Part shown: one piece after another, positions 22,766-31,896 of the stretch
Position numbering within the stretch: the stretch's first letter is position 1
Layout of the letters: each line of letters opens with the position of its first letter
Assembly (NCBI GenBank): GCA_017416185.1
Contig: JAFQDF010000039.1
Span: 1 to 49,094 of the forward strand
Direction of reading: 5' to 3'
DNA length: 49,094 nt
DNA from: Clostridia bacterium
GTDB taxonomy: Bacteria > Bacillota > Clostridia > Oscillospirales > CAG-272
Position numbers and translations under genes: made by a program
Notes under the pieces: model-generated
What the model was told of the DNA's origin: nothing
Database searches by the model: none
The model's input: only the letters and a program-made list of their open reading frames with translations

Positions 22766-23584
22766 TCAGCTTTTTTTATTTTTCCTCTTAGCAATTATAA
22801 ATGCAACTAAAGCAATGGCAATAACCATCACAGTTCCAATTATCAAATAATAAAAATATATTGTCTCAGGCTTTGGATTCCCGTCTGTTATTTTCATGTG
22901 ACTGGTTTCATCCACAATATGACTTTTCATGAGCTCAACATATTCCGATGCGGTATATACCTCCTCGTTTGTCAACCAGGTAATATCCTTAGAAGCAAAG
23001 TACGGAACTACATACTCCTCACCTTCTGACGTAAAATACATAATGTGCATATCATTTAGCTCATCATATACAAGTCTAAATGAATCCTTATCAACATCCG
23101 GCTTTTTTTCAAGTATATTGTCATATATAGCTGCAATGCCAAACACAACGCCCTTATAGCTGAAATCAATAGAGTTCATATACCGTGTACCGCGGCGTAT
23201 AGCCCAACCGTATTCGGTATCGTCATTACGAACCACCTGAACCTCACTGCCCTTATTGTAGTTAGGAACTACCCAATAGTACTTATCTGTAATATTTGAA
23301 ACGAAATTCCCATCTGTTTCATACGCAGAAACTATATCCTTCATTTTCAAGTAGTATACCTGATACATCAATGTAAAATAAATATCATCAGGATTATTTC
23401 CCATATACTTTTCCCAGGCGGTATACTGATCTTTTACAGCCATAGTGATCTGCTCTGTTTCATAACGGTAATATTTCATAAGGTCAATTGTAAGCTCCGA
23501 ACCCTCGCTAATTTCCGCAAAGGATGTCACCGCTGCAACCAACGTCATTATGATACAAAGCAACAAAACAACAAATCTTTTCAT
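22766..23584 (-). CDS. Exported, membrane-anchored protein of unknown function
   Basis: A 272-aa protein with a signal peptide (1-24), a soluble region and one C-terminal membrane helix (about 242-264), followed by a basic tail (AKRKNKKS). This puts the middle part outside the cell. The middle contains many Tyr and Trp residues (YYWVVPNYNKGSEVQVV, YGWAIRRGTRYMN). I do not recognise a family. The ATG at 23584 follows AGGGATTAAAG. It lies downstream of a two-component system on the same strand but has its own promoter, so it may be a target or a partner of that system. Confidence 0.75.
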   Translation of the reverse strand: MKRFVVLLLCIIMTLVAAVTSFAEISEGSELTIDLMKYYRYETEQITMAVKDQYTAWEKYMGNNPDDIYFTLMYQVYYLKMKDIVSAYETDGNFVSNITDKYYWVVPNYNKGSEVQVVRNDDTEYGWAIRRGTRYMNSIDFSYKGVVFGIAAIYDNILEKKPDVDKDSFRLVYDELNDMHIMYFTSEGEEYVVPYFASKDITWLTNEEVYTASEYVELMKSHIVDETSHMKITDGNPKPETIYFYYLIIGTVMVIAIALVAFIIAKRKNKKS

Positions 23585-23650
23585 CTTTAATCCCTGTTTA
23601 TTCAAAATTTGGTGTTAAATGGTTTATAAATCGTTCATTATTTCGTCATT

Positions 23651-23679
23651 ATTGTATCACATCAATCTGATATTGTCAA
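23651..23679 (-). promoter_or_regulatory. Promoter of the exported unknown protein
   Basis: On the minus strand TTGACA (23674-23679) and TACAAT (23651-23656) are 17 bp apart, after the terminator of the sensor kinase gene. Confidence 0.8.
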
Positions 23680-23690
23680 TAGTTTCGAAA

Positions 23691-23722
23691 AGAAAAAGAG
23701 GAATATCATTTCCTCTTTTTCT
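23691..23722 (-). terminator. Terminator after the sensor kinase gene
   Basis: AGAAAAAGAGGA and TCCTCTTTTTCT pair as 12 bp around an 8-nt loop and overlap the last codons of the kinase gene. Confidence 0.8.
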
Positions 23723-25163
23723 CACCCTCTTTAAGAGTAAATACGAATTCACAGTATTCCTTGAACACGCTTTTTACCCATATTTCCTGGTTATGAGCAT
23801 TGATTATCGTCTTTGTAATATACATACCCATACCAACACCGGTCTTGTCAAGCCCCCTTGACTTATCACTCTTATAAAAACGGTCAAATACGTTTGGAAG
23901 ATCCTCTTCAGACATACCAACACCCTCGTTATACACGGAAACGTAAATCTTGTGATCTATACGGTTTATACGGATACGGTATTTGCCGCCTTCATAAGAA
24001 AACTTGATAGCGTTATGACATATGTTATAGAATACCTGATGAATAGCATCCTTATCGGCATAAACGAACATATTATCATCCTCTGCGTCAAATTCCACAT
24101 CAAGCTTTTTCTCCTCAAGCTTAGACTCAAAGGAAATGAGGATCATACGTCCCATCTCACAGATGTCAAAATTCTCAAAGGTGAACTTTCGGTCACCTGC
24201 TTCAATACGGGAAACGTCGAGAAGCTGCGCCACCAATCTTGACAGACGCTTTACCTCGTCGCTGATAAGCGTAAGATAATAATCCTGCTTTTCAACGGGA
24301 ATGGTTCCATCACGGATGGCATCCACAAATCCTCCGATGGTAGTCATAGGAGTACGCAGGTCGTGGGCAACATTTACAAGGAAGGTCTTTCGGGTATCCT
24401 CCAACTTATCAAGCTGCTGAGCCATATTATTAAAGGATACGGCAAGTTGGGCAATTTCATCCCTTCCCTTTACATCTATACGGGTTGAGAAATCTCCCTG
24501 AGCAAATTTCTTTGCGGCACCGCTCATATTACGCAACGGTGTAACGCTGCGCTCGGTAAGGAAATAAACGCAGACCATAGATATGACCATTACCCAAAGA
24601 GATGTCATAACAATGATACGCACAACCATATCTACCATTTCATCCATACCCTCTGAGGAGGAACACACAAAAACGGCACACAGAAACTTTCCGTCATCTC
24701 CGAAATAGGGTGTAGCGTAGCAATAATGCTTCTGTTCAAACACTCCTGCAAGGTCAACAGGCTCAATTCCCTCTGATTCCCTGACCTTATCCATAACCTC
24801 AATAGGAATATTTTCAGCTATGTATCCGTAGGGAACGTTGGAACCATAGATAGGGATAGTACCATTTGGAAATGCTATCATATATATAAGGTCCTCGGTA
24901 AAAGGAGACACCTGGGATATAAAGCTTCGTATTGAGTCATATTCTTTATTTATAGCCTTTTCAAATGATGGTATATCAACGATGTCACAATCGTTACGCA
25001 TATAGTCGATAACAGCTCCGGAGGAGCGTGCTATGACATCCTTTTTGGCATCAACGGTATACTCCATAAACATCGAAGCAACAACTACCGAAAGTGCCGT
25101 AAAGCTGACTATGATCATCACAAGAAATACCGCCATATACTTATGGAATACACTTTTAAACAT
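23706..25163 (-). CDS. Sensor histidine kinase (HAMP, HisKA, HATPase)
   Basis: A 485-aa membrane sensor kinase. Membrane helices at 11-32 and 181-202 frame an extracellular sensor region of about 150 residues. A HAMP linker follows (205-255), then the dimerisation domain with the phosphorylated His267 in VNVAHDLRTPM and the ATPase domain with FYNICHNAIKFS (N box) and GVGMGMYITK (G box). It pairs with the OmpR-type regulator encoded just upstream. The signal is not known; the sensor has no family name I can give. The ATG has GGGAGAAG 8 nt upstream. A hairpin between regulator and kinase may reduce kinase levels. Confidence 0.94.
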   Translation of the reverse strand: MFKSVFHKYMAVFLVMIIVSFTALSVVVASMFMEYTVDAKKDVIARSSGAVIDYMRNDCDIVDIPSFEKAINKEYDSIRSFISQVSPFTEDLIYMIAFPNGTIPIYGSNVPYGYIAENIPIEVMDKVRESEGIEPVDLAGVFEQKHYCYATPYFGDDGKFLCAVFVCSSSEGMDEMVDMVVRIIVMTSLWVMVISMVCVYFLTERSVTPLRNMSGAAKKFAQGDFSTRIDVKGRDEIAQLAVSFNNMAQQLDKLEDTRKTFLVNVAHDLRTPMTTIGGFVDAIRDGTIPVEKQDYYLTLISDEVKRLSRLVAQLLDVSRIEAGDRKFTFENFDICEMGRMILISFESKLEEKKLDVEFDAEDDNMFVYADKDAIHQVFYNICHNAIKFSYEGGKYRIRINRIDHKIYVSVYNEGVGMSEEDLPNVFDRFYKSDKSRGLDKTGVGMGMYITKTIINAHNQEIWVKSVFKEYCEFVFTLKEGEKKRK

Positions 25164-25270
25164 AACGATCTTCTCCCAAAAAGGGCGGACAGCCCAACCT
25201 CACTGCGTTCTGCGGCTTAAACAAATCATATGTCACGGCACGCAATACTCGGTTTTATATAATAAAACAG

Positions 25271-25298
25271 ATTGAGGCGAAACAAGTTCCGCCTCAAT
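25271..25298 (-). terminator. Hairpin between response regulator and kinase
   Basis: ATTGAGGCG and CGCCTCAAT form a 9-bp stem with a 10-nt loop. On the minus strand CTGTTTTATT follows, so it may attenuate read-through from the regulator to the kinase. Confidence 0.6.
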
Positions 25299-25313
25299 GA
25301 ATGAAATTGTAAA

Positions 25314-26006
25314 TTACTGAAGTATCTCGAACTTGTAGCCAACGCCCCAAACGGTTTTAAGGATCCAATTATCACTTACTCCCTCAAGCTTCTCGCGAAG
25401 TCTCTTTACGTGTACGTCAACTGTACGGCTGTCACCAAGGTAGTCAAACCCCCATACCTTGTCAAGAAGCTGATCGCGTGTGAATACACGGTTATAGTTT
25501 GAAGCAAGGAAATAGAGAAGCTCGAGCTCCTTGGGAGGAATCGTAACACTCTTACCGTTTAGCTTAAGCTCATACTTTTCGAGGCTGATCTCGATATTAT
25601 CAAACTTGATAACCTCATCATCGTTCTGATTGTCGTGAGCCGCATAACGGCGAAGAACTGCCTTAACACGTGCTGAAAGCTCCTTCATATCAAAGGGCTT
25701 GACAACAAAGTCGTCTGCGCCCAGCTCAAGACCGAGAACCTTGTCAAAAGAATCGTCCTTTGCACTTACAAATATAATAGGCTTGTTAGCGGAGATCTCT
25801 CTGATCTCGCGGCATACCTGAAAACCGTCCTTATTTGGCATCATAATATCGAGCAGAACCAGGTCAGGTTCGTAAAGCTTAAAATAGGATACACCCTCTG
25901 CTCCGTCGCAGGCTGTCTTTACATCATAACCTTCATTTTCAAAATATGCACGCAATAGCTCGCATATATTCATCTCATCATCTATTACTAAAAGCTTTGT
26001 TCCCAT
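25314..26006 (-). CDS. OmpR/PhoB-family response regulator
   Basis: A 230-aa two-domain regulator. The receiver has the acidic pair DD (9-10), phospho-acceptor Asp53 in LLDIMMP, and the Lys of VSAKDD. The C-terminal winged helix (about 130-228) shows PPKELELLYFLASN and DSRTVDVHVKRLREKL, the OmpR type. It would be phosphorylated by the kinase encoded downstream. I chose the ATG at 26006 because GGAGG lies 8 nt upstream; the alternative GTG 3 codons earlier overlaps that site. Confidence 0.94.
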   Translation of the reverse strand: MGTKLLVIDDEMNICELLRAYFENEGYDVKTACDGAEGVSYFKLYEPDLVLLDIMMPNKDGFQVCREIREISANKPIIFVSAKDDSFDKVLGLELGADDFVVKPFDMKELSARVKAVLRRYAAHDNQNDDEVIKFDNIEISLEKYELKLNGKSVTIPPKELELLYFLASNYNRVFTRDQLLDKVWGFDYLGDSRTVDVHVKRLREKLEGVSDNWILKTVWGVGYKFEILQ

Positions 26007-26148
26007 AGGTAACACCTCCGATGAATTATCTTCTAAACACTTGTCCTGTTTATTAATTAATTATAACATATTCGTACAAGAAATGATGAACAAATTGTGA
26101 ATTTTAAGAATTTGTTCATTATTTTCCGAGAATATCTCATTCAGTTGC

Positions 26149-26177
26149 TTGAAATGATATTTTATTTGTTGTATAAT
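26149..26177 (+). promoter_or_regulatory. Promoter of ychF
   Basis: TTGAAA (26149-26154) and TATAAT (26172-26177) are 17 bp apart; GAGGAG precedes the ATG. Confidence 0.85.
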
Positions 26178-26210
26178 AACGTAGACAATTATGATTTGAG
26201 GAGATAAACA

Positions 26211-27302
26211 ATGAAACTTGGAATTGTAGGATTACCTAACGTAGGTAAAAGCACACTTTTCAACGCTATAACAAACGCAGGTGCAGAGGCTCAGAATTAT
26301 CCTTTCTGCACAATAGATCCCAATGTAGGTGTGGTAACCGTACCCGACGCAAGACTTGACGTACTTGCAGAAATGTACAACCCGGAAAAATACACCCCTG
26401 CGATTGTGGAGTTTGTTGATATTGCAGGACTTGTAAAAGGTGCATCAAAGGGTGAGGGTTTAGGAAATAAGTTCCTTGCCAACATCCGCGAGGTTGATGC
26501 TATCGTACACGTTGTACGCTGCTTTGAGAACACCAATATCATTCACGTTGACGGCTCTATCGACCCTATCCGTGATATGGAAACCATAAACCTTGAGCTT
26601 ATCTTTGCTGATATGGAGACCCTGACCCGCCGTATGGACAAGACCCGCAAGGATATGAAGAGCGACAAGAAATTGGCTTCTAATCTTGAACTCTTTGAAC
26701 GAGTTTACAAATCTCTTGAAGAAGGCGTTACCGCAAGAAGCCTTGAGTACACCGACGACGAGGCTGCTATAATGGAGGACGTAAGACTTCTTACCTATAA
26801 GCCTGTAATCTATGTAGCCAACGTAAGCGAGGACGAGGTTTCTGATTCTTCCGATAATCAGTATGTTGCAACACTGCGTGAGGCTGTAAAAGACGAGGGT
26901 GCACAGGTAGTTCCGATCTGTGCGAACATCGAGTCCGAAATTGCACAGCTTGACGATGAAGAAAAGGAAATGTTCTTGGCTGATCTGGGCATTGAGGAGA
27001 GCGGTCTTAACCGTCTTGTCAAGGCAAGCTATACCCTGCTCGGTCTTATCAGCTACTTAACGGCAGGTCCCAAGGAGGTACGTGCATGGACGATAGTTAA
27101 CGGTACCAAGGCACCTCAGGCGGCAGGTAAGATCCACACAGACTTTGAGCGCGGCTTTATCCGTGCAGAGGTTATTGCATACGATGACCTTATTGCCTGC
27201 GGTAATATGAACACTGCAAAGGAAAAGGGTCTTATCCGAAGCGAGGGTAAGGAATACGTCATCAAGGATGGTGACGTGGTTCTTTTCAGATTCAATGTTT
27301 AA
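26211..27302 (+). CDS. ychF: Redox-regulated ATPase YchF (OLA1 family)
   Basis: A 363-aa YchF/OLA1 protein, an Obg-related P-loop nucleotidase that prefers ATP and binds ribosomes. The G1 motif is GLPNVGKST (6-14), G3 is [14 protein letters not shown], and the usual NKxD is replaced by VANVSED, the ATP-specific signature. A coiled coil lies between about 125 and 175, and the C-terminal TGS domain includes [11 protein letters not shown] and the end [10 protein letters not shown]. Length is standard. The stop overlaps the start of the SGNH hydrolase gene by 8 nt. Confidence 0.97.
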   Translation: MKLGIVGLPNVGKSTLFNAITNAGAEAQNYPFCTIDPNVGVVTVPDARLDVLAEMYNPEKYTPAIVEFVDIAGLVKGASKGEGLGNKFLANIREVDAIVHVVRCFENTNIIHVDGSIDPIRDMETINLELIFADMETLTRRMDKTRKDMKSDKKLASNLELFERVYKSLEEGVTARSLEYTDDEAAIMEDVRLLTYKPVIYVANVSEDEVSDSSDNQYVATLREAVKDEGAQVVPICANIESEIAQLDDEEKEMFLADLGIEESGLNRLVKASYTLLGLISYLTAGPKEVRAWTIVNGTKAPQAAGKIHTDFERGFIRAEVIAYDDLIACGNMNTAKEKGLIRSEGKEYVIKDGDVVLFRFNV

Positions 27303-28311
27303 GCACGAGGATTTGCTTATACCCGTATGGGATACCGATACAATGTATGCAGAGGCGCTTACTTTTGTAGACGGTAAATCATTACTGATGTATGAGCCCG
27401 AAGAAATAATATCACTATACGATTCGCATCTTAAGACCGAATATAAGCTCGGAGTTGACTTTACGGTTGAAGGCAGAGATATTACCTTAACAGAAAGTTC
27501 TCCGATGTTCAGCTTTACAAGTGACGAGCTTTATCCCGCTAAGCCTGTACCGGGACACTCATTTCCTATGGGAGATAAGAATATTCTCTTTTATGAAGAG
27601 CATTTCTTCCACGACAGACAGTATGCGATTACATATAAGATAAAGGAAAACAGCTGGCAGGGACACAGACCTATATCTGCAAGACCTTATCTGCCGAAAA
27701 CATTTGCAAAGTTAGATAAGGGCGAACCCCTTAATATCACTCTTTTTGGAGACAGCATTTCTGTTGGTGCAAACGCCAGCGGGTTTACCGGAGCGGAGCC
27801 TAACTTACCTCCTTACGCGGAGTTGTTTATGGAGTTTCTGCGTGAGCATTACGGCTGTGAGATAGATTTCCATAACCCTTCTATCGGAGGAAAGGATACG
27901 CAATGGGGTGTTGACACGGTTGAGGAAAATGTAAACTTCCGTCAAAACGATCTTGTTATCGTTGCTCTCGGAGGAAACGATTCCTTCACTCCCCCTGAAA
28001 GGCTCCTTAAGAATTTTCGCAGTATTATAGGAACAATAAGAGCAAAATATCCGGAAACAGAGTTTATCGTTACGGCTACTTCTTATGCCAATGAATTGCT
28101 CAAGGGTAGTTTCTGCGGTAATCAGATGATATTCTCGGAGCATATGGATGAGTTGGTGGAACCCGGCGTAGTGAAAGCGGATATGACCTCTATGCAAAGA
28201 GAACTTCTGCGTCATAAGAGATATATCGACATTACCGGTAATAACATAAACCATCCCAACGATTTTTTCCACCGTATGCACGCTCAGTATTACATAGAAA
28301 TGTTCAGATAG
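27295..28311 (+). CDS. SGNH/GDSL hydrolase
   Basis: A 338-aa esterase-like protein without a signal peptide. The N-terminal 130 residues are a beta-rich domain. The SGNH core starts at ITLFGDSISVGANASG (catalytic Ser), then SIGGKDTQWG, ALGGNDSF and finally NHPNDFFHRMHAQ with Asp and His. The family removes acyl groups, often from carbohydrates. The ATG overlaps the ychF stop (ATGTTTAA). Members with an N-terminal beta domain are found in carbohydrate loci and act as acetylesterases; the substrate here is unknown. Confidence 0.9.
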   Translation: MFKHEDLLIPVWDTDTMYAEALTFVDGKSLLMYEPEEIISLYDSHLKTEYKLGVDFTVEGRDITLTESSPMFSFTSDELYPAKPVPGHSFPMGDKNILFYEEHFFHDRQYAITYKIKENSWQGHRPISARPYLPKTFAKLDKGEPLNITLFGDSISVGANASGFTGAEPNLPPYAELFMEFLREHYGCEIDFHNPSIGGKDTQWGVDTVEENVNFRQNDLVIVALGGNDSFTPPERLLKNFRSIIGTIRAKYPETEFIVTATSYANELLKGSFCGNQMIFSEHMDELVEPGVVKADMTSMQRELLRHKRYIDITGNNINHPNDFFHRMHAQYYIEMFR

Positions 28312-28328
28312 GAGCTTGTTGTTTCAAA

Positions 28329-29339
28329 ATGAACACCTTTAACAATATGATGATACCCATACTTATAACCGATAAAGACGGTATCATAATATACAAGAAT
28401 CGCGCTGCAAAACGGAGCATTCCTACTCCACGTTGCAAGGGAAATATAAATAACTACCTCAACGCCTGGATGAAAGATTACCGCATAAATAAGGGAGACC
28501 TCAGAATCGAGTTTGTCAGAAACAGTAAATCTGCTTTCAACAGAGCCTTGGTATACTCCTTTGAGGATGACAGAGAAAGCTGGTTCTTTATGCCTGAATT
28601 ACTTATTTCAGAGCCAGAGGAGATATGTAAGTATCTTGACAGAATAAACCCCGAATTTATAAAAACTCTTCTTTCAAATGTATCTGAGCGTAATGACACC
28701 GCCGAAAATGCTCTTTTCATCAGATATCAGAGAGTATACTCCGAACTGGTCACCGTGATCAAACAGGTAAATGCCGAGAGCAATCATTTGCGCTTCTGCG
28801 TTTCGGACATCCTTACCTCCCTGAAGAAAAAGACCGACGAGCTCACATCAAAATATGGACTTCGTATGAGCTTTGATGCCGGAATATACGATCTTTGGCA
28901 ACCGTACAAGCTTGATTTTGAAGCATTTGCAACGATTTATATTCAGCTTCTTTCCCTTTCGCTCAGAATTACCGATACCACAGGATGTGCAATATCCGTA
29001 TTCCCTTCCGGCAGAAAGCTTGTTTTTTCCGTTACTTCTGCTATGCCTAAGATGAAAGATCAAATTTCTCCCTTCATTACTACAGAAACACTTTGCCGTT
29101 TGTATCCGAAACAGGCAATGAACATTCTTTTGTTGGAGGAGACGGCTAAGTCACACGGTTTTATTCTGGATGTTAACATAACGGATGACAGACTTGCACT
29201 ACGTGTTCACGTTCCATTTGATAGCGGTGCATCAGAATCCCTTCATGAGGATCCGCCCAAAATTGTTATTTCAAACAATTTCGAACGTTTGGAAACCCGT
29301 ATTGCACAAATTCTGGAAGCAATATTATTACAAATATAA
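28329..29339 (+). CDS. PAS-like protein with degenerate kinase-type C-terminus
   Basis: A 336-aa protein not clearly in a named family. The opening (IPILITDKDGIIIYKNRAAKR) is typical of a PAS sensor domain. The middle (about 115-175) is helical and the C-terminal half (LDFEAFATIYIQLLSLSLRI ... NILLLEETAKSHGF) has the strand and helix order of a histidine kinase ATPase domain, but the N, G1 and G2 boxes and the phospho-His are not present. I infer a sensor scaffold that lost catalysis. No membrane segment is seen. It follows the SGNH gene by 17 bp and lacks a strong ribosome binding site. Confidence 0.65.
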   Translation: MNTFNNMMIPILITDKDGIIIYKNRAAKRSIPTPRCKGNINNYLNAWMKDYRINKGDLRIEFVRNSKSAFNRALVYSFEDDRESWFFMPELLISEPEEICKYLDRINPEFIKTLLSNVSERNDTAENALFIRYQRVYSELVTVIKQVNAESNHLRFCVSDILTSLKKKTDELTSKYGLRMSFDAGIYDLWQPYKLDFEAFATIYIQLLSLSLRITDTTGCAISVFPSGRKLVFSVTSAMPKMKDQISPFITTETLCRLYPKQAMNILLLEETAKSHGFILDVNITDDRLALRVHVPFDSGASESLHEDPPKIVISNNFERLETRIAQILEAILLQI

Positions 29340-29341
29340 TA

Positions 29342-29380
29342 AAGACAGCGGCAAACCATACTCCGGTTTGTCGCTGTCTT
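29342..29380 (+). terminator. Terminator after the PAS-like gene
   Basis: AAGACAGCG-G-CAAACC pairs with GGTTTG-T-CGCTGTCTT around a 7-nt loop directly after the stop codon. Confidence 0.85.
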
Positions 29381-29403
29381 AAAATAAAACAAAAGTTTAC
29401 AAA

Positions 29404-29435
29404 AAGCCTCATCCCCGTTTCTAAGGATGAGGCTT
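29404..29435 (-). terminator. Terminator of the SLH-DUF4838 operon
   Basis: AAGCCTCATCC and GGATGAGGCTT form an 11-bp stem; the minus strand continues with TTTTTGTAAAC. Confidence 0.88.
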
Positions 29436-29476
29436 GAATTAACTATATGCGATTATGGATGCAAACACTTGTTTGC

Positions 29477-31876
29477 TTACCAGAAGGTGGGGTTAGTTGC
29501 AGGATCGTAGTGGTCGAGGAGGTTAAGCGTTCCCTCTGTCCAAAGCAGACGGTATTCGAGAATACAGTTATAGAGATACTCACTTAACTTCATATATTCC
29601 TGCTGTTGTTCGTATGAGCCGTTCTTATAAACGCTGTCGTAGGTAGCGCACTGCTTCATGTAGATCCAGGAAGCCTCACAGATAGTAAGACGTCTGAGCT
29701 GATCAGCATCCGCCTGAGACTTTGCATTTTCCCAAAGAGCATCTATACGATCCACTACCGCGCACACTTCGTTGATATCATAATATCCGTTAACGGGAGT
29801 ATGGAAGCTGTGATGTCTGGAGTTGCCAAGCTCAGAGATGATATCTATATACTCACGCATATACTTCCAGCCTGCACCGAAGTTAGCCTCGAGGCAGTTA
29901 TCAAGACGATAATAATACTCTTCCTCACTCATAAAGGGATCCATATAGATCATAGAGAGCATATAAGCACGAACGTTACCAAAGTCGGAGTGAACTTCGG
30001 GATCCTCTCCGTTGGGAAGAGCCTCGCCGTAGAATACCGAGTTCATAAGCATTTCTCTTGCTCCGCCGTCTGCGAAGAAGCGTACGTTCTCAAGAAGAGA
30101 ATCCCAGTCGGGCTGAGGAGTCATAAAGTACATAAATCCGCCGGAGTGATCCCATACGGTACAGCCACCGTCCGAGATCTCGTCCCAACCGTGGTAATAC
30201 TCAACGAGAGATTTGTTGAGATCGCAGGTGGTGTCGGTATATGCATGACCGCAACAGTTCTTAACGGTGAAGAACTCAAGAACGATATTGTCTCTCAGTT
30301 CGATGCCCTTAGGAGGCTTCACACAGTACTCGTAAGCACCGGTCTGTATCATAACTCCGGGATAATCCTCAGCTATAGCATCACTTACTGCGTTTACAAG
30401 ACAAACCAAGGTTGCGGAGCGGGAATTGTACTTGGTGTAGATAGCCGCACAATCAGCACAACGGCAGTAGGATTGGCTGTCGTTGATACCGATACCTACC
30501 ATAGCAAGGGTAGGATGCTTGTCAAGATACTTCTTTACGTTTGCGATAATGGTAGCTATGTGATCGGGATCACTCATACAAGGAGTTGACTCGTGAAGAA
30601 GATTATCGTCACCGTCATCAAAATTGTAGGTAAGCCACATACTGATGTTGTATGAATCAAAGTCGATATAGCTTCCGTGGCCGTTAACACTGCCCTGCAT
30701 ATAGAAGGTACGTCTGCGGTACCAGGTCAGATCCTCGTGATAATAGCCGTCATCAAGGGAGATTACGGGGTCGGTTTCGTAAACAACAAGAGCGTCAGCA
30801 TCCTCGTTGTCGATATATTCGTACACACCGAGAACCTCTTCGCAGAACTTGAATACTGCGTTACGTGTACCCTTGATACCTCTGTGGCTCTTGTCTTCCT
30901 TGGTATTAAGATCGTAATCGTCGTCGATACCTGTGATCACGAGATAATTGCCCTGTACAGACCATACGTAGGTCTGGTCATCCTCAAAGGCAGCACGGTC
31001 AACACTTACAAGACCCTGATCCTCACGGTTGGTCTTACCTACGAGAATTTCGTACTCGGATACAGGAGTTTCATCGGTTACAACCTCAAGTCTGATACCG
31101 GTAGAACCCTCGATCATATCGGCAAGATATTTTGACATCTCACCGATGCTGTTAAACTTCTCATTTTCGGTAGCAGAGTAAACTATTGTATAGAGAGAAA
31201 GATCGTTACCGTTTATCTCATATGTGGGGGTCAGATAAAGGTACTTTGAGAACATAGTAGCACACTCGGCTCTGGTGGCGGGGTTGCGGGGGTTAAGATA
31301 AAGCTTGTCGCCCGACTTGGAACCGTTTACTATTCCGTTACCGTAAGCCCACTTAAGGTTCTCTACCGCATAGGTGGAAACCTTATCTGAGTCCGGGAAC
31401 TCGGTAATATCCGCCTTGTTCTCTATAGTCATACCCTTATACTCTGCGTATCTGTAGAGCATAGCGGCAAGCTGTTCACGTGTGATGTTTTCATTAGGAG
31501 CAAAGGTGGTGTCGGTCTTACCCGATGTAACACCTGTTTCGTATGCCCATTCTACGGCAGTTGCAAACCAGTGATTTGACTTAACGTCGGTAAAGGGTGT
31601 TGTTCCCTTGTAGCCTTCGGTATAGCCGTCCATATTGGCAAGAGCTTTTACAAGCATTGCTCTTGTCATCTTGACAGAGGGTGAGTAAGTATCGGGAGCT
31701 GTTCCTGAAAAAATGTCATTTTCATTACAGATACGTACAGCATCATAGTACCAATGGCTTGACTTAACGTCGGTAAAGGGATTTTCCTCCCACCATTTTG
31801 CGTTTGAAGTAACGGCAACAGCACATATAACGGTTAGTATACATATAAGCATTGCAAAAATTTTGATCTTTTTCAT
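29477..31876 (-). CDS. SLH-DUF4838 surface protein (copy 2)
   Basis: A 799-aa exported protein. A signal peptide (1-26) is followed by three SLH motifs (about 31-215): FTDVKSSHWYYDAV, FTDVKSNHWFATAVEWAYETG and a third around 145-205. The rest is a DUF4838 region, including EILVGKTNRE (a domain in front of the core) and the motif NDSQSYCRCADCAAIY around 430. DUF4838 occurs in polysaccharide loci beside glycoside hydrolases and resembles TIM-barrel glycosidases; no activity is proven. The start at 31876 has AAGGAG. It is a tandem paralogue of the next gene; the SLH parts are almost the same. Confidence 0.88.
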   Translation of the reverse strand: MKKIKIFAMLICILTVICAVAVTSNAKWWEENPFTDVKSSHWYYDAVRICNENDIFSGTAPDTYSPSVKMTRAMLVKALANMDGYTEGYKGTTPFTDVKSNHWFATAVEWAYETGVTSGKTDTTFAPNENITREQLAAMLYRYAEYKGMTIENKADITEFPDSDKVSTYAVENLKWAYGNGIVNGSKSGDKLYLNPRNPATRAECATMFSKYLYLTPTYEINGNDLSLYTIVYSATENEKFNSIGEMSKYLADMIEGSTGIRLEVVTDETPVSEYEILVGKTNREDQGLVSVDRAAFEDDQTYVWSVQGNYLVITGIDDDYDLNTKEDKSHRGIKGTRNAVFKFCEEVLGVYEYIDNEDADALVVYETDPVISLDDGYYHEDLTWYRRRTFYMQGSVNGHGSYIDFDSYNISMWLTYNFDDGDDNLLHESTPCMSDPDHIATIIANVKKYLDKHPTLAMVGIGINDSQSYCRCADCAAIYTKYNSRSATLVCLVNAVSDAIAEDYPGVMIQTGAYEYCVKPPKGIELRDNIVLEFFTVKNCCGHAYTDTTCDLNKSLVEYYHGWDEISDGGCTVWDHSGGFMYFMTPQPDWDSLLENVRFFADGGAREMLMNSVFYGEALPNGEDPEVHSDFGNVRAYMLSMIYMDPFMSEEEYYYRLDNCLEANFGAGWKYMREYIDIISELGNSRHHSFHTPVNGYYDINEVCAVVDRIDALWENAKSQADADQLRRLTICEASWIYMKQCATYDSVYKNGSYEQQQEYMKLSEYLYNCILEYRLLWTEGTLNLLDHYDPATNPTFW

Positions 31877-31896
31877 ATCTGTCTCCTTTTTATTAA

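Noticed and set aside
22528..22794. 88-codon open frame on the minus strand over tRNA-Pro
   Set aside because: It is the translation of a tRNA gene and its flanks (typical GRGRWFKSSHS string), not a protein.
29801..30589. 262-codon open frame on the plus strand
   Set aside because: Antisense shadow of an SLH-DUF4838 gene, without start signals or domain content.
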